A stretch of DNA of 64,000 bases from Saccharopolyspora soli (GCF_022678645.1 NZ_JALBWV010000033.1:1-64000); one strand, 5' to 3'; counted from the first letter of the stretch, positions 44,896 through 55,374 are shown. Made by a program: numbers and translations. Notes: a model not told the origin generated them from the letters alone.

Positions 44896-46310
44896 CGGTG
44901 TCCTCCTCGTGTCTGCGCCCGGGATCCGGGGCCGCTGCGCGCGCCGCGCGCGCGGAGGTCCCCGCTTCCCCGGCGAGTTGCCGCCGCCCCGGAGCTCTTC
45001 GCGCCGGGTCGGCTTCGTGGGGTCGTGGGTCGTGTCGGACGCCGCTTGGCCGGTGGCCGGTACGGCGCCGGGGTGGGCAACCGCAACAGCTTGCCGACCC
45101 GACCCGGACCCAAAGACCGTAGCGCGGCGATCGCCTCGGGTTCGTGCCGGGCGAAGTTCGCCAGCAGCCCGAACACCAGCATGCTGGTGACCACCGACGA
45201 TCCGCCGGAGGAGATCAGCGGCAACGGCAGCCCGGTGGTGGGCAGCAGGCCCACCACGTAGCCGACGTTGATGACCGCCTGCCCCACCAGCCAGGTGGTC
45301 AGCGTCGCCGACACCAGCCGGATGTACGGGTCGGTGTTGCGGAACGCGATGCGCAGCCCCACGTAGGCGGTGGTGCCGAAGAGCACCAGCACGACCGCGC
45401 AGCCGACGAACCCGAGTTCCTCACCGATCACCGCGAAGATGAAGTCGTTGTGCACGTTGGGCAGGTACTGCCACTTCGACCAGCCGCGCCCCAGTCCGCG
45501 GCCGAACAACCCGCCGTCGGCCAGCGCGTACTGCGCCTGCATCATCTGGTAGCCCTGCCCGGTCGGGTCGGCCTGCGGGTCCAGGAAGTTGGTCAGCCGC
45601 GCCAACCGGTACTCGGCGACCACCGACAGCGCCACGCCAGCGGTCAATGCGCCGAGCAACATGACCAGGAACAGCCGCAGCGGCGCCCCGGCGAACCACA
45701 GCAGCGCCAGCAGCACCACGAACAGCGTGATCGTCGAGCCCAGGTCGGGCTGCAACATCACCAGCGTGAACATCAGCAACGCCGCCGGGACCACCGGCAC
45801 CAGCAGATGCCGGTACTGCGCCATCAGACCGCGCTTGGTGACCAGCACGTGCGCGCCCCACACCGCGAACGCGACCTTGGCGAACTCCACCGGCTGGAAC
45901 GACACCCCGGCCACCACGAACCAGCTCCGCGCGTTGTTGAGTTCGGTGCCCAACGGGGTCAGCACCAGCACCAACAACACCAGGCAGATCGTCAGCAGGA
46001 TCAGGCTGTACCGGCGCAACAACCGCACCGGCACCCGCAGCGCGAGGTAGAACACCACCAGCCCGACCAGGCAGTACATCACCTGCTTGCCGAAGACGCT
46101 GTAGGACGAGCCGTCCCTGTTGAACGAATCGACGCTGGAGGCCGAAAGCACCATCACCAGGCCGAAAACCGTCAGCAGGCCGAACACCGCCAGCAGCAGG
46201 TGGAACGACGCCAGCGGACGGGTCAGCCACGCGGTCAGCGGCGAAAGCACGGTCAGCCCGGCGCGTTTCTTCGCGCTTCGAGCGGCAGCGGGCTTCGTCG
46301 CAGTGGTCAC
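44892..46310 (-). CDS. ftsW: Peptidoglycan polymerase FtsW
   Basis: A 472-residue SEDS-family glycosyltransferase with ten membrane segments that polymerises septal glycan together with PbpB. Typical blocks are [52 protein letters not shown] and [20 protein letters not shown]. The C-terminal tail of about 75 residues is very basic ([18 protein letters not shown]) and cytoplasmic, longer than in E. coli; in mycobacteria such tails contact FtsZ. GTG 46310 is six bases after the murD stop. Confidence 0.95.
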   Translation of the reverse strand: MTTATKPAAARSAKKRAGLTVLSPLTAWLTRPLASFHLLLAVFGLLTVFGLVMVLSASSVDSFNRDGSSYSVFGKQVMYCLVGLVVFYLALRVPVRLLRRYSLILLTICLVLLVLVLTPLGTELNNARSWFVVAGVSFQPVEFAKVAFAVWGAHVLVTKRGLMAQYRHLLVPVVPAALLMFTLVMLQPDLGSTITLFVVLLALLWFAGAPLRLFLVMLLGALTAGVALSVVAEYRLARLTNFLDPQADPTGQGYQMMQAQYALADGGLFGRGLGRGWSKWQYLPNVHNDFIFAVIGEELGFVGCAVVLVLFGTTAYVGLRIAFRNTDPYIRLVSATLTTWLVGQAVINVGYVVGLLPTTGLPLPLISSGGSSVVTSMLVFGLLANFARHEPEAIAALRSLGPGRVGKLLRLPTPAPYRPPAKRRPTRPTTPRSRPGAKSSGAAATRRGSGDLRARGARSGPGSRAQTRGGHR

Positions 46311-46316
46311 CGCGGA

Positions 46317-47720
46317 TCACCCGCCGTGCGTGGACGCTGCCGGAGCATCGGCCAACACGGCTCGCACCGCGTCGGCGAAGGCCCGGCCCCGGTGGGCGTA
46401 GTCGGTGAACATGTCCATCGACGCGGCGGCCGGGGCGAGCAGGACCACCGAACCCGGTCGGGCGAACTCGTTGGCCGAACGAACAGCTTGCAGCATGCCC
46501 GCATCGTCCCCCGCCGCCACCTCGCGGACCGGCACATCCGGGGCGTGTCGGGCCAGTGCGGTGGCGAACTGATCCCGATCCCGACCGATCAGCACCACGG
46601 CCTGCAGCCGAGCGGCGTTGGCCGCCACCAACTCCTCGATCTCGGCGCCCTTGAGCAGTCCGCCCGCGATCCACACCACCCGCGGATGCGCGCGCAGCGC
46701 CGCGTCCGCGGCGTGCGGGTTGGTCGCCTTCGAATCGTCCACATAGGACACACCGGCGGCCTCGGCCACCAGTACCGACCGGTGCGCTCCGGGCTGGAAC
46801 GCCCGCAGCCCTTCGGCCACCGCGCCCGGCTGGACGCCGTAGGCGCGCGCCAGCGCCGCCGCAGCCAGCGCGTTCGCCACGTTGTGCGGCCCCGCCGGGT
46901 GCACGTCGGCGAGCGCCGCGAGCACCACCCGGTCGCCGAAGGCGCGATCGAGAAGCGAGGCGTCCTCGACGCCGAGCTGGCCGTCCCGCGGAGCGTCGAG
47001 CGTGACGGAGACCCGCCTGGCGTCCGCCGCGGCAGCGGCGGCGAGCCGGGTCGACCACGCGTCGTCGGCGTTGGCGACGGCAACGGAGCTGCCGGAGTAG
47101 ACCTTCGCCTTGGCGGCCCCGTAGGCGGCGAGGGAGCCGTGCCAGTCCAGGTGGTCGTCGGCGACGTTGAGGACGACGGCGGCGAACGCCGCGACGGAGT
47201 CCGACCAGTGCAGCTGGAAGCTGGACAGCTCCACCGCGAGCACCCGGTGTCCGGCGCGGACCGCGTCGACCACCGGCAGCCCGACGTTGCCGCAGGCCAC
47301 CACGTCGACCCCGGCAGCGCGCAGGATCGACTCCAGCATGCTCACGGTCGTGGTCTTGCCGTTGGTCCCGGTGACCGCCAGCCAGGTCGCCGGGTCACCG
47401 CTGTCCTGGTCCAGCCGCCAGGCGAGCTCGACCTCGCCGATCACCTCAACACCCGCCGCGACCGCCGCCGCCAGCAGCGGCGCGTCCGGGCGCCAGCCGG
47501 GGCTGGTGACCACCAGATCCGCGCCGGTCGGCGGCTCGGTCAGCCCCTCGACCAGCGCCGCGCCCTGCGCCTGCAGCGACGCCAGGGCGGCGAGCCGGTC
47601 GGCGGAAGCGTCCGTGACGGTCACCGCCGCGCCCACCGCCAGCAGCGCCTCGGCGGCCGAGCGGCCGGACACCCCGGCCCCGGCCACCAGCACGTTCAGC
47701 CCCTCGAACCGCCCTGCCAC
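46317..47720 (-). CDS. murD: UDP-MurNAc-L-Ala: D-glutamate ligase
   Basis: A 467-residue Mur ligase that adds D-glutamate. N-terminal VLVAGAGVSGRSAAEALL, ATP loop AVTGTNGKTTTVSM, and ELSSFQLHW, DDHLDWHG and VDDSKATNPHAAD mark it as MurD. GTG 47720 is the start. Upstream are 214 bases without a gene before mraY, which contain one copy of the 16-base GCACCGCCGCGGGTTC element. This is the only sizeable gap in the murE-ftsQ string and may hold a promoter. Confidence 0.96.
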   Translation of the reverse strand: MAGRFEGLNVLVAGAGVSGRSAAEALLAVGAAVTVTDASADRLAALASLQAQGAALVEGLTEPPTGADLVVTSPGWRPDAPLLAAAVAAGVEVIGEVELAWRLDQDSGDPATWLAVTGTNGKTTTVSMLESILRAAGVDVVACGNVGLPVVDAVRAGHRVLAVELSSFQLHWSDSVAAFAAVVLNVADDHLDWHGSLAAYGAAKAKVYSGSSVAVANADDAWSTRLAAAAAADARRVSVTLDAPRDGQLGVEDASLLDRAFGDRVVLAALADVHPAGPHNVANALAAAALARAYGVQPGAVAEGLRAFQPGAHRSVLVAEAAGVSYVDDSKATNPHAADAALRAHPRVVWIAGGLLKGAEIEELVAANAARLQAVVLIGRDRDQFATALARHAPDVPVREVAAGDDAGMLQAVRSANEFARPGSVVLLAPAAASMDMFTDYAHRGRAFADAVRAVLADAPAASTHGG

Positions 47721-47934
47721 CGACTCGTCTCCTTAGCAGCTCGCGCGAATTCGCAGCGTGCCGAACAGCGCTGCCAGGTCATGCAGCCGCTCCCGGCCCG
47801 ATGTGCGAAACCCGCGCACCTTCCCAGTTCCCGTCTTCACTCTTGTTCTTCGAAGCGCCGCAGCCGCTTAGCCCACCTACGACACTCGCACCGCCGCGGG
47901 TTCCGCAAAACGACCACGAGGCCCCCTTCTTCTG

Positions 47935-49014
47935 TCAGCGGAGGATTCCGGCTAGGGCTAGCCAGTCCGCGTAGAACAGGCCCACGCCGAACATGCAGCT
48001 GATCCCGGCCAGCACCCAGAACCGGATGATCACCGTGGTTTCCGCCCACCCGGCCAGCTCGAAGTGGTGGTGGAACGGGGCCATCCGGAACAGCCGTCGT
48101 CGGGTGGTCCGGAACACCGCGATCTGCAGCACCACCGACAGCGCCTCGACCACGAACACCCCGCCGATGACGATCATCAGCAGTTCGGTGCGGGTGACCA
48201 TGGAAAGCCCGGCCAACAGGCCGCCCAGCGCCAGCGAACCCGTGTCGCCCATGAAGATCTTCGCGGGCGCGGCGTTCCACCACAGGAACCCGACGCAGGC
48301 CGCCATCGCCGCCGCCGCGACCACCGCGATGTCCAGCGGGTCGCGCACCGTGTAGCAGCCCGGTGTCGGACCGTTGATCGCGAAGCAGTCGTTGCGCAGT
48401 TGCCAGAACGAGATCAGCACGTAGGTCGCCAGCACCATCGCCGCGGTGCCGCCCGCCAGGCCGTCCATGCCGTCGGTGAAGTTGACCGCGTTGGACCAGC
48501 CGCTGATCGCCACGTAGGCGAAGATCACGAAGCCGACCGCGCCGAAGGAGATCACCGCGATGTCCCGCAGGAACGACAGCTCCACCGACGCCGGGGTGAC
48601 ACCGTTGGCGTTGGGGAACTGGATCGCCAGGATCGCGAACAGCACCGAGGCGACCAACTGGCCGACCAGCTTCGCGGTCTTGTTCAACCCGAGGTTGCGC
48701 TGCTTGCGGATCTTGATGAAGTCGTCGAGGAACCCGACGATGCCCAGCGCCGTCGTCAGGCCCAGCACCAGCAGCCCGGACGCGGTCATCTGATCGCCGA
48801 CCGTGAGGTGGGCGACCAGGTAGCCGACCCACATCGCTACCAGGATCGCCACGCCACCCATCGTCGGGGTGCCGCGCTTGGCGGCGTGCTGGCTCTGCAC
48901 CTCCTCCCGAATCTCCTGGCCGAAGCCCTGCCTGGAGAACACCCGGATCAGGTACGGGGTGAACAGGATCGAAACCACCAGCGCGACCGCGGCGGCAACC
49001 AAGATCGGTTTCAC
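47935..49014 (-). CDS. mraY: Phospho-MurNAc-pentapeptide transferase
   Basis: A 359-residue membrane enzyme with ten segments that makes lipid I. Family motifs: [61 protein letters not shown] and FHHHFE. GTG 49014 is chosen because it overlaps the murF stop (GTGA) and gives the usual N-terminus [12 protein letters not shown] 49026 is also open. Confidence 0.96.
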   Translation of the reverse strand: MKPILVAAAVALVVSILFTPYLIRVFSRQGFGQEIREEVQSQHAAKRGTPTMGGVAILVAMWVGYLVAHLTVGDQMTASGLLVLGLTTALGIVGFLDDFIKIRKQRNLGLNKTAKLVGQLVASVLFAILAIQFPNANGVTPASVELSFLRDIAVISFGAVGFVIFAYVAISGWSNAVNFTDGMDGLAGGTAAMVLATYVLISFWQLRNDCFAINGPTPGCYTVRDPLDIAVVAAAAMAACVGFLWWNAAPAKIFMGDTGSLALGGLLAGLSMVTRTELLMIVIGGVFVVEALSVVLQIAVFRTTRRRLFRMAPFHHHFELAGWAETTVIIRFWVLAGISCMFGVGLFYADWLALAGILR

Positions 49015-50483
49015 GTCGTCCGCCACCCCGCATCTCCCTCGGCCAGCAGGGCATCGGCGACCCGCCACAACCCGGCGAAATTGGATGCCTTGGCCAGCAC
49101 CACGTCACCGGGACGCAGCTCGGCGCGCAGCAGCGCGACGGCCGCATCGACGTCCGGCACCAGAACCGACTCCTCTCCCCACGACCCTTCCAGCGATGCC
49201 GCCTGGTGCATCACCCGGGCCTGTTCGCCGACCACCACCAGCCGGTCGATGTTCAGCCGGACGGCGAGCCGCCCGATCTCGTCATGCGCCTCGGCGTCCG
49301 CTTCGCCGAGCTCGCCCATCGGTCCAAGTACCGCCCACGCCCGACCTGGGCGTCCGCGCGTCATCGCGGCCAGCGTCTTCAACGCCGCACGCACCGACTC
49401 CGGGTTGGCGTTGTAGGCGTCGTTGACGACCGTGACGCCGTTCGGGGCCTCGGTGACCTCCATGCGCCGCGCCGACACCCGGCGCGCCGCGCCGAGCCGC
49501 TCGGCGACCTGCTCGACCGTGGCACCGAGCTCCAGCGCCACCGCGGCCGCGGTGAGCGCGTTGCCCACGTGGTGCTCGCCGAACAGCGGCAACCTCACCT
49601 GCGCCTTGCCCAGCTCGGTGACCAGCGTGAAGGTCGGCCGGGCCTGGTCGTCGACCTCGATGTCCTCCGCTCGCACGTGCGCGTCCGGGTTTTCCCCGAC
49701 GAGCACCACGCGGGCCTCGGTGCGGTCCGCCATCGCCGCGACCAACGGGTCGTCGGCGTTGAGCACCGCCACCCCGTCCGCGGGCAACGCCTCGACCAGT
49801 TCGCCCTTGGCCCGCGCCACCGCCTCCTGCGAGCCGAACTCGCCGACGTGCGCGTGGCCGACGTTGAGCACCGCGCCGATGTGCGGTGGCGCCACCTCGC
49901 AGAGGTTCGCGATGTGCCCGACGCCGCGCGCGGACAGTTCCAGCACCAGGTGCCGGGTGTCCTCGTCGGCGCGCAGCACGGTCCAGGGGTGGCCCAGCTC
50001 GTTGTTGAACGAACCGGGCGGCGCGACCGTCGGGCCCATCGGCTCCAGCACTTGTGCGATCAGATCCTTCGTGGACGTCTTCCCGGACGAGCCGGTGACG
50101 CCGACCACGGTGAGCCGCGGCAGCCGGTCGACCACGTGGCGGGCCAGCTTCGCCAGCCCGGCCAGCACGGCGGCACCGGAACCGTCGGTGTCACCTGCCA
50201 GCGCCATCACACCGGACCGATCCGCGACCGGCACCGGCGGCACGATCACCGCCGGGGCGTCGACCTCCCGCGCGGCGAGCACACCCGCCGCACCATCCGC
50301 CACGGCCTGCGCGGCGAACTCGTGCCCGTCGACCCGTTCTCCCGGCACGGCCACGAACAGCCCGCCGGGTTCGATCTTGCGGGAGTCGAACTCGACGCCC
50401 GCGCTGACGATCTCCGAGCCTTCCGCACGATGAAGCCTGCCGTCCACCGCATCCGCGATGTCAGCGAGGCTGAGCCGGATCAA
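49011..50483 (-). CDS. murF: UDP-MurNAc-tripeptide: D-Ala-D-Ala ligase
   Basis: A 490-residue Mur ligase that adds the D-Ala-D-Ala dipeptide. It has [27 protein letters not shown] at the N-terminus, ATP loop [33 protein letters not shown] and [15 protein letters not shown]. It begins with TTG 50483 overlapping the murE stop codon (TTGA) and overlaps mraY at its end. Confidence 0.96.
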   Translation of the reverse strand: MIRLSLADIADAVDGRLHRAEGSEIVSAGVEFDSRKIEPGGLFVAVPGERVDGHEFAAQAVADGAAGVLAAREVDAPAVIVPPVPVADRSGVMALAGDTDGSGAAVLAGLAKLARHVVDRLPRLTVVGVTGSSGKTSTKDLIAQVLEPMGPTVAPPGSFNNELGHPWTVLRADEDTRHLVLELSARGVGHIANLCEVAPPHIGAVLNVGHAHVGEFGSQEAVARAKGELVEALPADGVAVLNADDPLVAAMADRTEARVVLVGENPDAHVRAEDIEVDDQARPTFTLVTELGKAQVRLPLFGEHHVGNALTAAAVALELGATVEQVAERLGAARRVSARRMEVTEAPNGVTVVNDAYNANPESVRAALKTLAAMTRGRPGRAWAVLGPMGELGEADAEAHDEIGRLAVRLNIDRLVVVGEQARVMHQAASLEGSWGEESVLVPDVDAAVALLRAELRPGDVVLAKASNFAGLWRVADALLAEGDAGWRTT

Positions 50484-52141
50484 CTTGCCTCCTCGTCGCC
50501 CTGCCCCCGACGAACACCGGTTTTCTGTGGATCCTCGGGCCGCTGGCCCAGGATCAGACGCAGCGCGGCGGCGAGTTCTTCCCGGTCCGAGAAGGGGTGC
50601 ACCACGCCCGCCACCTCCTGTCCTGTCTCGTGGCCCTTGCCCGCGACGACGACGATGTCGCCGGGCTTGGCGCGCTCCACGGCCGCGGCGATGGCCGCGC
50701 GCCGGTCGCCGATCTCGATCACTTCCCCGCGCTGGTCGGCGGGTACGTCGCGCGCACCGGCCAGCATGGCCGCCCGGATGTCGGCCGGGTCTTCGCGGCG
50801 CGGATTGTCGTCGGTGACGATCAGCAGCTCGGCGCGGCGGGCCGCCGCTTCGCCCATCAGCGGTCGCTTCGCCACGTCCCGGTCGCCTCCGCAGCCGAGC
50901 ACGACGATTACGTTGCCGTCGACTTGCGCGCGAGCCGCGTCGAGCACCGCGGCCACCGCGCCGGGCTTGTGCGAGTAGTCCACCACAGCGGTGAAGTCCT
51001 GCCCGAGCGCGACACGCTCCATGCGACCTGGCACGTCGACTTCCGCGAGGCCGCGCTCGATCGCCCAGGTGGGCACGCCCGCCGCGTGCAGGACACCGAT
51101 CGCGAGCAGGGCGTTGGCCACGTTGAAGGGGCCGGGCAGCCGCAGCCGGACGCGCAGTTCAAGGCCGTCCGGGCCGTGCGCGGTGAAGGTCTGCTCCCCG
51201 GTGGGGAACGCCTGGACGTCGCTGGCGGACCAAGTCGCGTCGCCTTCGGTGGACACCGTGATGGTGTTCGGTTTGACCAACCGCCGCCCCCACTCTCCGT
51301 CCACGCAGACGACCTCGTGCTCGGCCCGGCCGTCGAACAGCAGCGCCTTGGCCTGGAAGTAGTCCTCAAGATCGCGGTGGAAGTCCAGGTGGTCCTGGGA
51401 CAGGTTGGTGAACGCGCCGACGGCGAACCGGGTGCCGGACACCCGCCCCATGGCCAGCGCGTGGCTGGAGACCTCCATCGGCACGTAGGTCACCCGGTGC
51501 TCGACCATCACGGCCAGCAGTGCCTGCAGGTCCGGGGCCTCCGGCGTGGTGAAGGCGCTGTCCAGCCGGTCACCGGCGATGCGGGTCTCCACGGTGCCGA
51601 CCAGCCCGGTGCCGAACCCGGCGGCCTGCAGCGCGGACTCCAGCAGGTAGGTGGTGGTGGTCTTGCCGGAGGTGCCGGTCACCCCGAGCACCTTCAACTG
51701 CCGCGACGGATCGCCGTAGATCAACGCCGACGCGGCCCCGAGCACCCCGCGCGGATCGTCGTGCACCAGCAACGACACGCTGCCGTCGCGCACCGCGGGA
51801 TGGTCGAGGAGCGCGACGCGTTCGACCCCGGCCTGGTCGGTGAGCACCGCGACAGCGCCGGACTCCAGCGCGTGCTGGGCGAAATCGGCACCGTGCACGC
51901 GGGTGCCTGGCAGGGCGGCGAAGAGATCGCCGGGGCGGACGTGCTGGGCACGCAGGGTCGCCCCGGTCACCGGCGCCGCGGCGGCGCTGTGACCAGGCGC
52001 GCGAAGCATGCGCGCGCCGATTTCGTCGGCGAGCTGATCGATGTCCACCGGCTCGACGTGGGATGGGCGAGGCGGGGCTGTCGCGACCGCGGAAGGCACG
52101 TCGCGACAGGCTACCGGTAGCACTCGGATGAGCATCCTCAT
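50480..52141 (-). CDS. murE: UDP-MurNAc-L-Ala-D-Glu: meso-diaminopimelate ligase
   Basis: A 553-residue Mur ligase. The DNPR motif in VTDDNPRREDPADI selects meso-diaminopimelate rather than lysine, which fixes the wall type. Other motifs are GVTGTSGKTTTTYLL, TTPEAPDLQ, EVSSHALAMGRV and DYSHKPGAV. ATG 52141 is used; the first 25 residues are not conserved and a later start is possible. It is normally directly behind pbpB; here 9.5 kb of other genes separate them, and the divergent neighbour is a type VII-linked gene, so murE must have its own promoter in 52142-52270. Confidence 0.95.
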   Translation of the reverse strand: MRMLIRVLPVACRDVPSAVATAPPRPSHVEPVDIDQLADEIGARMLRAPGHSAAAAPVTGATLRAQHVRPGDLFAALPGTRVHGADFAQHALESGAVAVLTDQAGVERVALLDHPAVRDGSVSLLVHDDPRGVLGAASALIYGDPSRQLKVLGVTGTSGKTTTTYLLESALQAAGFGTGLVGTVETRIAGDRLDSAFTTPEAPDLQALLAVMVEHRVTYVPMEVSSHALAMGRVSGTRFAVGAFTNLSQDHLDFHRDLEDYFQAKALLFDGRAEHEVVCVDGEWGRRLVKPNTITVSTEGDATWSASDVQAFPTGEQTFTAHGPDGLELRVRLRLPGPFNVANALLAIGVLHAAGVPTWAIERGLAEVDVPGRMERVALGQDFTAVVDYSHKPGAVAAVLDAARAQVDGNVIVVLGCGGDRDVAKRPLMGEAAARRAELLIVTDDNPRREDPADIRAAMLAGARDVPADQRGEVIEIGDRRAAIAAAVERAKPGDIVVVAGKGHETGQEVAGVVHPFSDREELAAALRLILGQRPEDPQKTGVRRGQGDEEAS

Positions 52142-52270
52142 GGTCGGTCACCCGTTCAACGCAGTGGAGCTTGGATCGTTCGGCCCAACCGCTGCTCAGC
52201 CGCCCGAACACGGCTCGCCGGTGCAGTAGAACTCCCCTGTCTCGCTTTTCCGCGGACGGGGGGAGGACGC

Positions 52271-52804
52271 ATGTCGCCGGACTTCGGCGGGGATCCCGAG
52301 CAGGCCGAGCGCGCGGTCCAGAAGTGGTCCGAGGGTCTGCGGGAGAAAGCGGCGCAGTTCACCGCGATGCGGCAACAGATCGACGCGATCCGCGTCACGG
52401 AGAGCAGTCGATCGGTCGCGGTGACGGTGAACTCCGAGGGCGTGCCGATCGACGTCCGGTTCGGCGAACAGTCGCGGTCGATGACCGGTGCCGAGCTCAG
52501 CCGCGAATTCATGGCCGTGCTGCACCGCGCGCAGTCGAAGATCGCCGACCAGGTGGCCGAGGCCACCCGGAGCACCGTCGGCGAGCAGTCCTCGACCGGT
52601 GCCGTGATCGACGCCTACCGCAAGCGCTTCCCCCAACCGCCTGGCCCGGCCGCCAACCGCCTGCGGCTCGTGCCGGATCCACCGCCGCCCTCTCCGCCAG
52701 CGGCCGCGTCGCGCCCCCAGCCGGATTCCGCACAGCCGGGTCCCGCGCAGCCCCACACCGGCCACGACGACGGCGACTTCAGCGACGAGACGTTCCTGCG
52801 CTGA
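52271..52804 (+). CDS. YbaB/EbfC-like protein of a type VII secretion module
   Basis: A 177-residue protein. The first 110 residues resemble the YbaB/EbfC fold as found beside WXG100 genes in Pseudonocardiaceae: a long helix (AERAVQKWSEGLREKAAQFTAMRQQ), then strands VAVTVNSEGVPIDVRF and a second helix. The rest is a Pro/Ala-rich tail ending in HDDGDFSDETFLR. It starts a four-gene plus-strand string with a WXG-type toxin. ATG 52271 follows GGGGGGAGGACGC. Its role in secretion is inferred only from position. Confidence 0.75.
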   Translation: MSPDFGGDPEQAERAVQKWSEGLREKAAQFTAMRQQIDAIRVTESSRSVAVTVNSEGVPIDVRFGEQSRSMTGAELSREFMAVLHRAQSKIADQVAEATRSTVGEQSSTGAVIDAYRKRFPQPPGPAANRLRLVPDPPPPSPPAAASRPQPDSAQPGPAQPHTGHDDGDFSDETFLR

Positions 52805-52823
52805 CACCTTGCGAGGGGGAGAC

Positions 52824-53144
52824 ATGTCCGAGGGCTTCACGCTGCCACCCGACCAACTACGGGCCCACGCGGACCAGCTGGACGGCCATGCCGAGGCGCT
52901 CGGACAAGCGGTCGACGCAGCGCGCGGGGCCCACCTCGGTGGCACCGATTACGGGGTGACCTGCGCGTTCCTGCCGTTGAAGCTGTCCATCACCGGAGCG
53001 CTGACGGCGGCGACCGTGGGATCGGCGGAGCAGGCGATCGCGGCGCTGGCGACCGCACTGCGCGATGCGGTCGAGGACCAGGAGGTCCAGGACGCCGAGA
53101 TCGCCGATGCGCTGAAGCGCCTGATCGACGAGCTCGGCTGGTGA
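52824..53144 (+). CDS. EspC-like type VII secretion target protein
   Basis: A 106-residue helical protein like the DUF2580/EspC-type small partners of ESX substrates: LPPDQLRAHADQLDGHAEALGQAVDAA, a central GGTDYGVTCAFLPLKL and a C-terminal helix. ATG 52824 is preceded by GAGGGGGA. It overlaps the toxin gene by four bases (GTGA), so the two are translated together and probably form a secreted pair. Confidence 0.75.
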   Translation: MSEGFTLPPDQLRAHADQLDGHAEALGQAVDAARGAHLGGTDYGVTCAFLPLKLSITGALTAATVGSAEQAIAALATALRDAVEDQEVQDAEIADALKRLIDELGW

Positions 53145-54523
53145 GCCCGGTGAACGACGCGGATCCGCCTCGGCCCCCGGTGGACAACCCACTGGTCAGC
53201 AAACCCCAAGATTCGTCCGAGTGGTACACCGGAGTCGGCCTGCTGGAAGCGGTAGCGGATGTCGTCGCGGCGATCGAAACCGGCGACTGGACGGACGTCG
53301 GATTCGCCGTGGTGGGCGCCGGTCTGGAAACCCTGTCGACCATCACGGATCCGCTGGGCAGCATGTTCTCGGCGGCGCTGTCCTTCCTGATCGAACACTT
53401 CCAACCACTCACCGATGCGCTGAACTGGCTGGGCGGCGACGCCGACGCGGTGCGCGCGCACGCGCAAACCTGGCGCAACATCGCGGATTCGCTGCGCACG
53501 ACAGCGGACACGCTGGAAGCCGACGTGCAGCGCGGCACCGCGGGCTGGACCGGCGCGGCAGCGGACGCCTACCGCGCCAGGCTCGCCACCACGGCCCAGC
53601 TCATCCGAGCCCAATCCGAAGCGGCCAGCGGTCTGAGCTCGGCGGCGGAAACGGCGGGCACCGTGGTCGCGATGGTGCGCGCGACGATCCGCGACTTCAT
53701 CGCCGAATGCGCGGGCCGCCTGGCGGCCTGGGCGATCGAAGCCCTCGCGTCCAGGGGATCGGCCCTACCGCTGATCATCGAACAAGCGTCACTGCGCATA
53801 GCCCGCTGGGGTGTCCGAGTGGCGGAGATGATCGTCAAGCTGATCCGAGCCCTGACGAAACTCCTACCCCTACTGGACAAACTAGGCGAACTGGTAGGCC
53901 GAATAGGCAAGATCCTAAACGAAATAACCCACGGCAACCCCCTCCCCCAACCCCCGAACAAACCCCGAAACCCCAACAACCCGAACACCCCAAGAAACCC
54001 AAACGACCCACCCAACGACCCCCCGGACACCCCCGGTACCGGCCACCCCGACCCGGACGATCCCTTCGACAACCTGCCACCCCACGAGCAGGAAGACCTA
54101 ATCAGGAAGGTCATCGAAGACTCACGTGGCGGCATGACCCGCGAGGCTGCGATCGCCTCACTCCGAGACGGACCCCCTGGCACCAAGCCATTCGTAGACG
54201 AGAAGAACGCACCCGGACCTGACATCCGCTTCCAGGACAACAACGGCAATGATGTCCTAAATCGGGAGAACAAAGCCCTGAACGGAACCGAGAACTCCTT
54301 CAACACGAACACGAAAAAAGCGTGCAAACAACTCGGCGAGGATGGCGGAGAAATCTTCTACCAAGTCCCCGAAGGAACAAGCACAGCGGAGCTGAACTCA
54401 TGGGTGGACCGGTGGCGTGGCCGCCGAGACACGACTGATTACCAAGGCGTCAATCTGATATTTTGCGACTCTTCCGGTAGGATAATCGGAAAGGGAAACC
54501 TGGCCAGCGGAAGGATCGAATGA
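53141..54523 (+). CDS. WXG100-type polymorphic toxin with PD-(D/E)XK-like C-terminus
   Basis: A 460-residue protein. The first 270 residues are the secretion part, with a WXG motif at W136 (GWTGAAADAYRARL) and long helices. A Pro/Asn-rich linker of about 50 residues follows (KPRNPNNPNTPRNPNDPP). The last 100 residues look like a nuclease: P360-D361 (PDIRF), then E376-N-K378 (NRENKAL), the PD-(D/E)XK pattern, and QVPEGTSTAELNSWVDRW. No signal peptide, as expected for type VII substrates. GC content drops in the toxin end, suggesting exchange of the tip. GTG 53141 is coupled to the EspC-like gene. The activity is inferred. Confidence 0.8.
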   Translation: MSPVNDADPPRPPVDNPLVSKPQDSSEWYTGVGLLEAVADVVAAIETGDWTDVGFAVVGAGLETLSTITDPLGSMFSAALSFLIEHFQPLTDALNWLGGDADAVRAHAQTWRNIADSLRTTADTLEADVQRGTAGWTGAAADAYRARLATTAQLIRAQSEAASGLSSAAETAGTVVAMVRATIRDFIAECAGRLAAWAIEALASRGSALPLIIEQASLRIARWGVRVAEMIVKLIRALTKLLPLLDKLGELVGRIGKILNEITHGNPLPQPPNKPRNPNNPNTPRNPNDPPNDPPDTPGTGHPDPDDPFDNLPPHEQEDLIRKVIEDSRGGMTREAAIASLRDGPPGTKPFVDEKNAPGPDIRFQDNNGNDVLNRENKALNGTENSFNTNTKKACKQLGEDGGEIFYQVPEGTSTAELNSWVDRWRGRRDTTDYQGVNLIFCDSSGRIIGKGNLASGRIE

Positions 54524-54530
54524 GGAATCC

Positions 54531-55352
54531 ATGAGCGACCTCGGGTATCTTGTTTGCGCACCATGCAAGACTTATCTCACGCTCGGAAAACCCGTTCTCC
54601 GAGACGACGAGACCGTCAACTACTACCACCTCGGCCCCAGGAACAGTCCGCGCAATCCGGCGCAGACGCTGCTGAACGAGTCGCTGTGGAAATTCCTCGC
54701 AGATCACACCGGACATCCGCTTGTCATCAAGTTCGACTACGAAGACGGCATGGCGGAGGTCGAGGAGAACTACACGGAGATCGGAGGCGATACCGCCGAT
54801 GGCGGAATTCCATTCGAACAGTATCTGCTCAACTGGGATGGACTGAGCAAATCAAACATCGACGACCGCACGTTGCAGACCCTGCGCCGACCAGCAATTA
54901 ACGTCGAACACTACCGCGACGGCACCATCTCCGCACAAGTCGCACTTCACGTCGATCTCCCGCCATCCCTACTGCAACAATGGCAGAATGAGCACGGAAA
55001 GCCACTACTAGCCATTTCCGTTCGCGACATCAACAAGTCGACGATGTTGGTGCGAAACTTGGGATTGCCAGCTCCTTTCCTGCTTCGCCAGATCGCCGAG
55101 GTCAACGCATCGCGCGTCGTGTTCGGACATTTCGAACAGCTTTGGACGAAAAATCGCCCGGTGGCCGTCGAACTGCTGCACTCACTTCCCCGAACACTCG
55201 CACAGGTGCGTGCCGCAGGTCGTTCCCTGCACATAGCACTGGCTGATCTCAGCGCAGGATCGGCCGACGCGATCCTCGCCGAACTTCAAAACGCGCCATC
55301 GGATGGAATCGAAGAGCCGATCACGGTCATCGACTACCCCACTATGCCGTGA
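54531..55352 (+). CDS. Candidate immunity protein for the adjacent toxin
   Basis: A 273-residue protein of no known family, starting eight bases after the toxin stop with AGGA before ATG 54531. It is soluble, acidic and has a CAPCK motif near the N-terminus. Its base composition is clearly lower in GC than the surroundings and like the toxin tip, so the two appear to have arrived together. Position and composition are those of an immunity gene in a polymorphic toxin locus; no sequence motif proves this. Confidence 0.6.
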   Translation: MSDLGYLVCAPCKTYLTLGKPVLRDDETVNYYHLGPRNSPRNPAQTLLNESLWKFLADHTGHPLVIKFDYEDGMAEVEENYTEIGGDTADGGIPFEQYLLNWDGLSKSNIDDRTLQTLRRPAINVEHYRDGTISAQVALHVDLPPSLLQQWQNEHGKPLLAISVRDINKSTMLVRNLGLPAPFLLRQIAEVNASRVVFGHFEQLWTKNRPVAVELLHSLPRTLAQVRAAGRSLHIALADLSAGSADAILAELQNAPSDGIEEPITVIDYPTMP

Positions 55353-55374
55353 GAACGTAACGGCTCGGTCCGGC

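Noticed and set aside
45144..48002. Plus-strand open frame of 952 codons opposite ftsW and murD
   Set aside because: Gln/His/Arg-rich with no domain, spans several real minus-strand genes with intact motifs and overlapping starts and stops.
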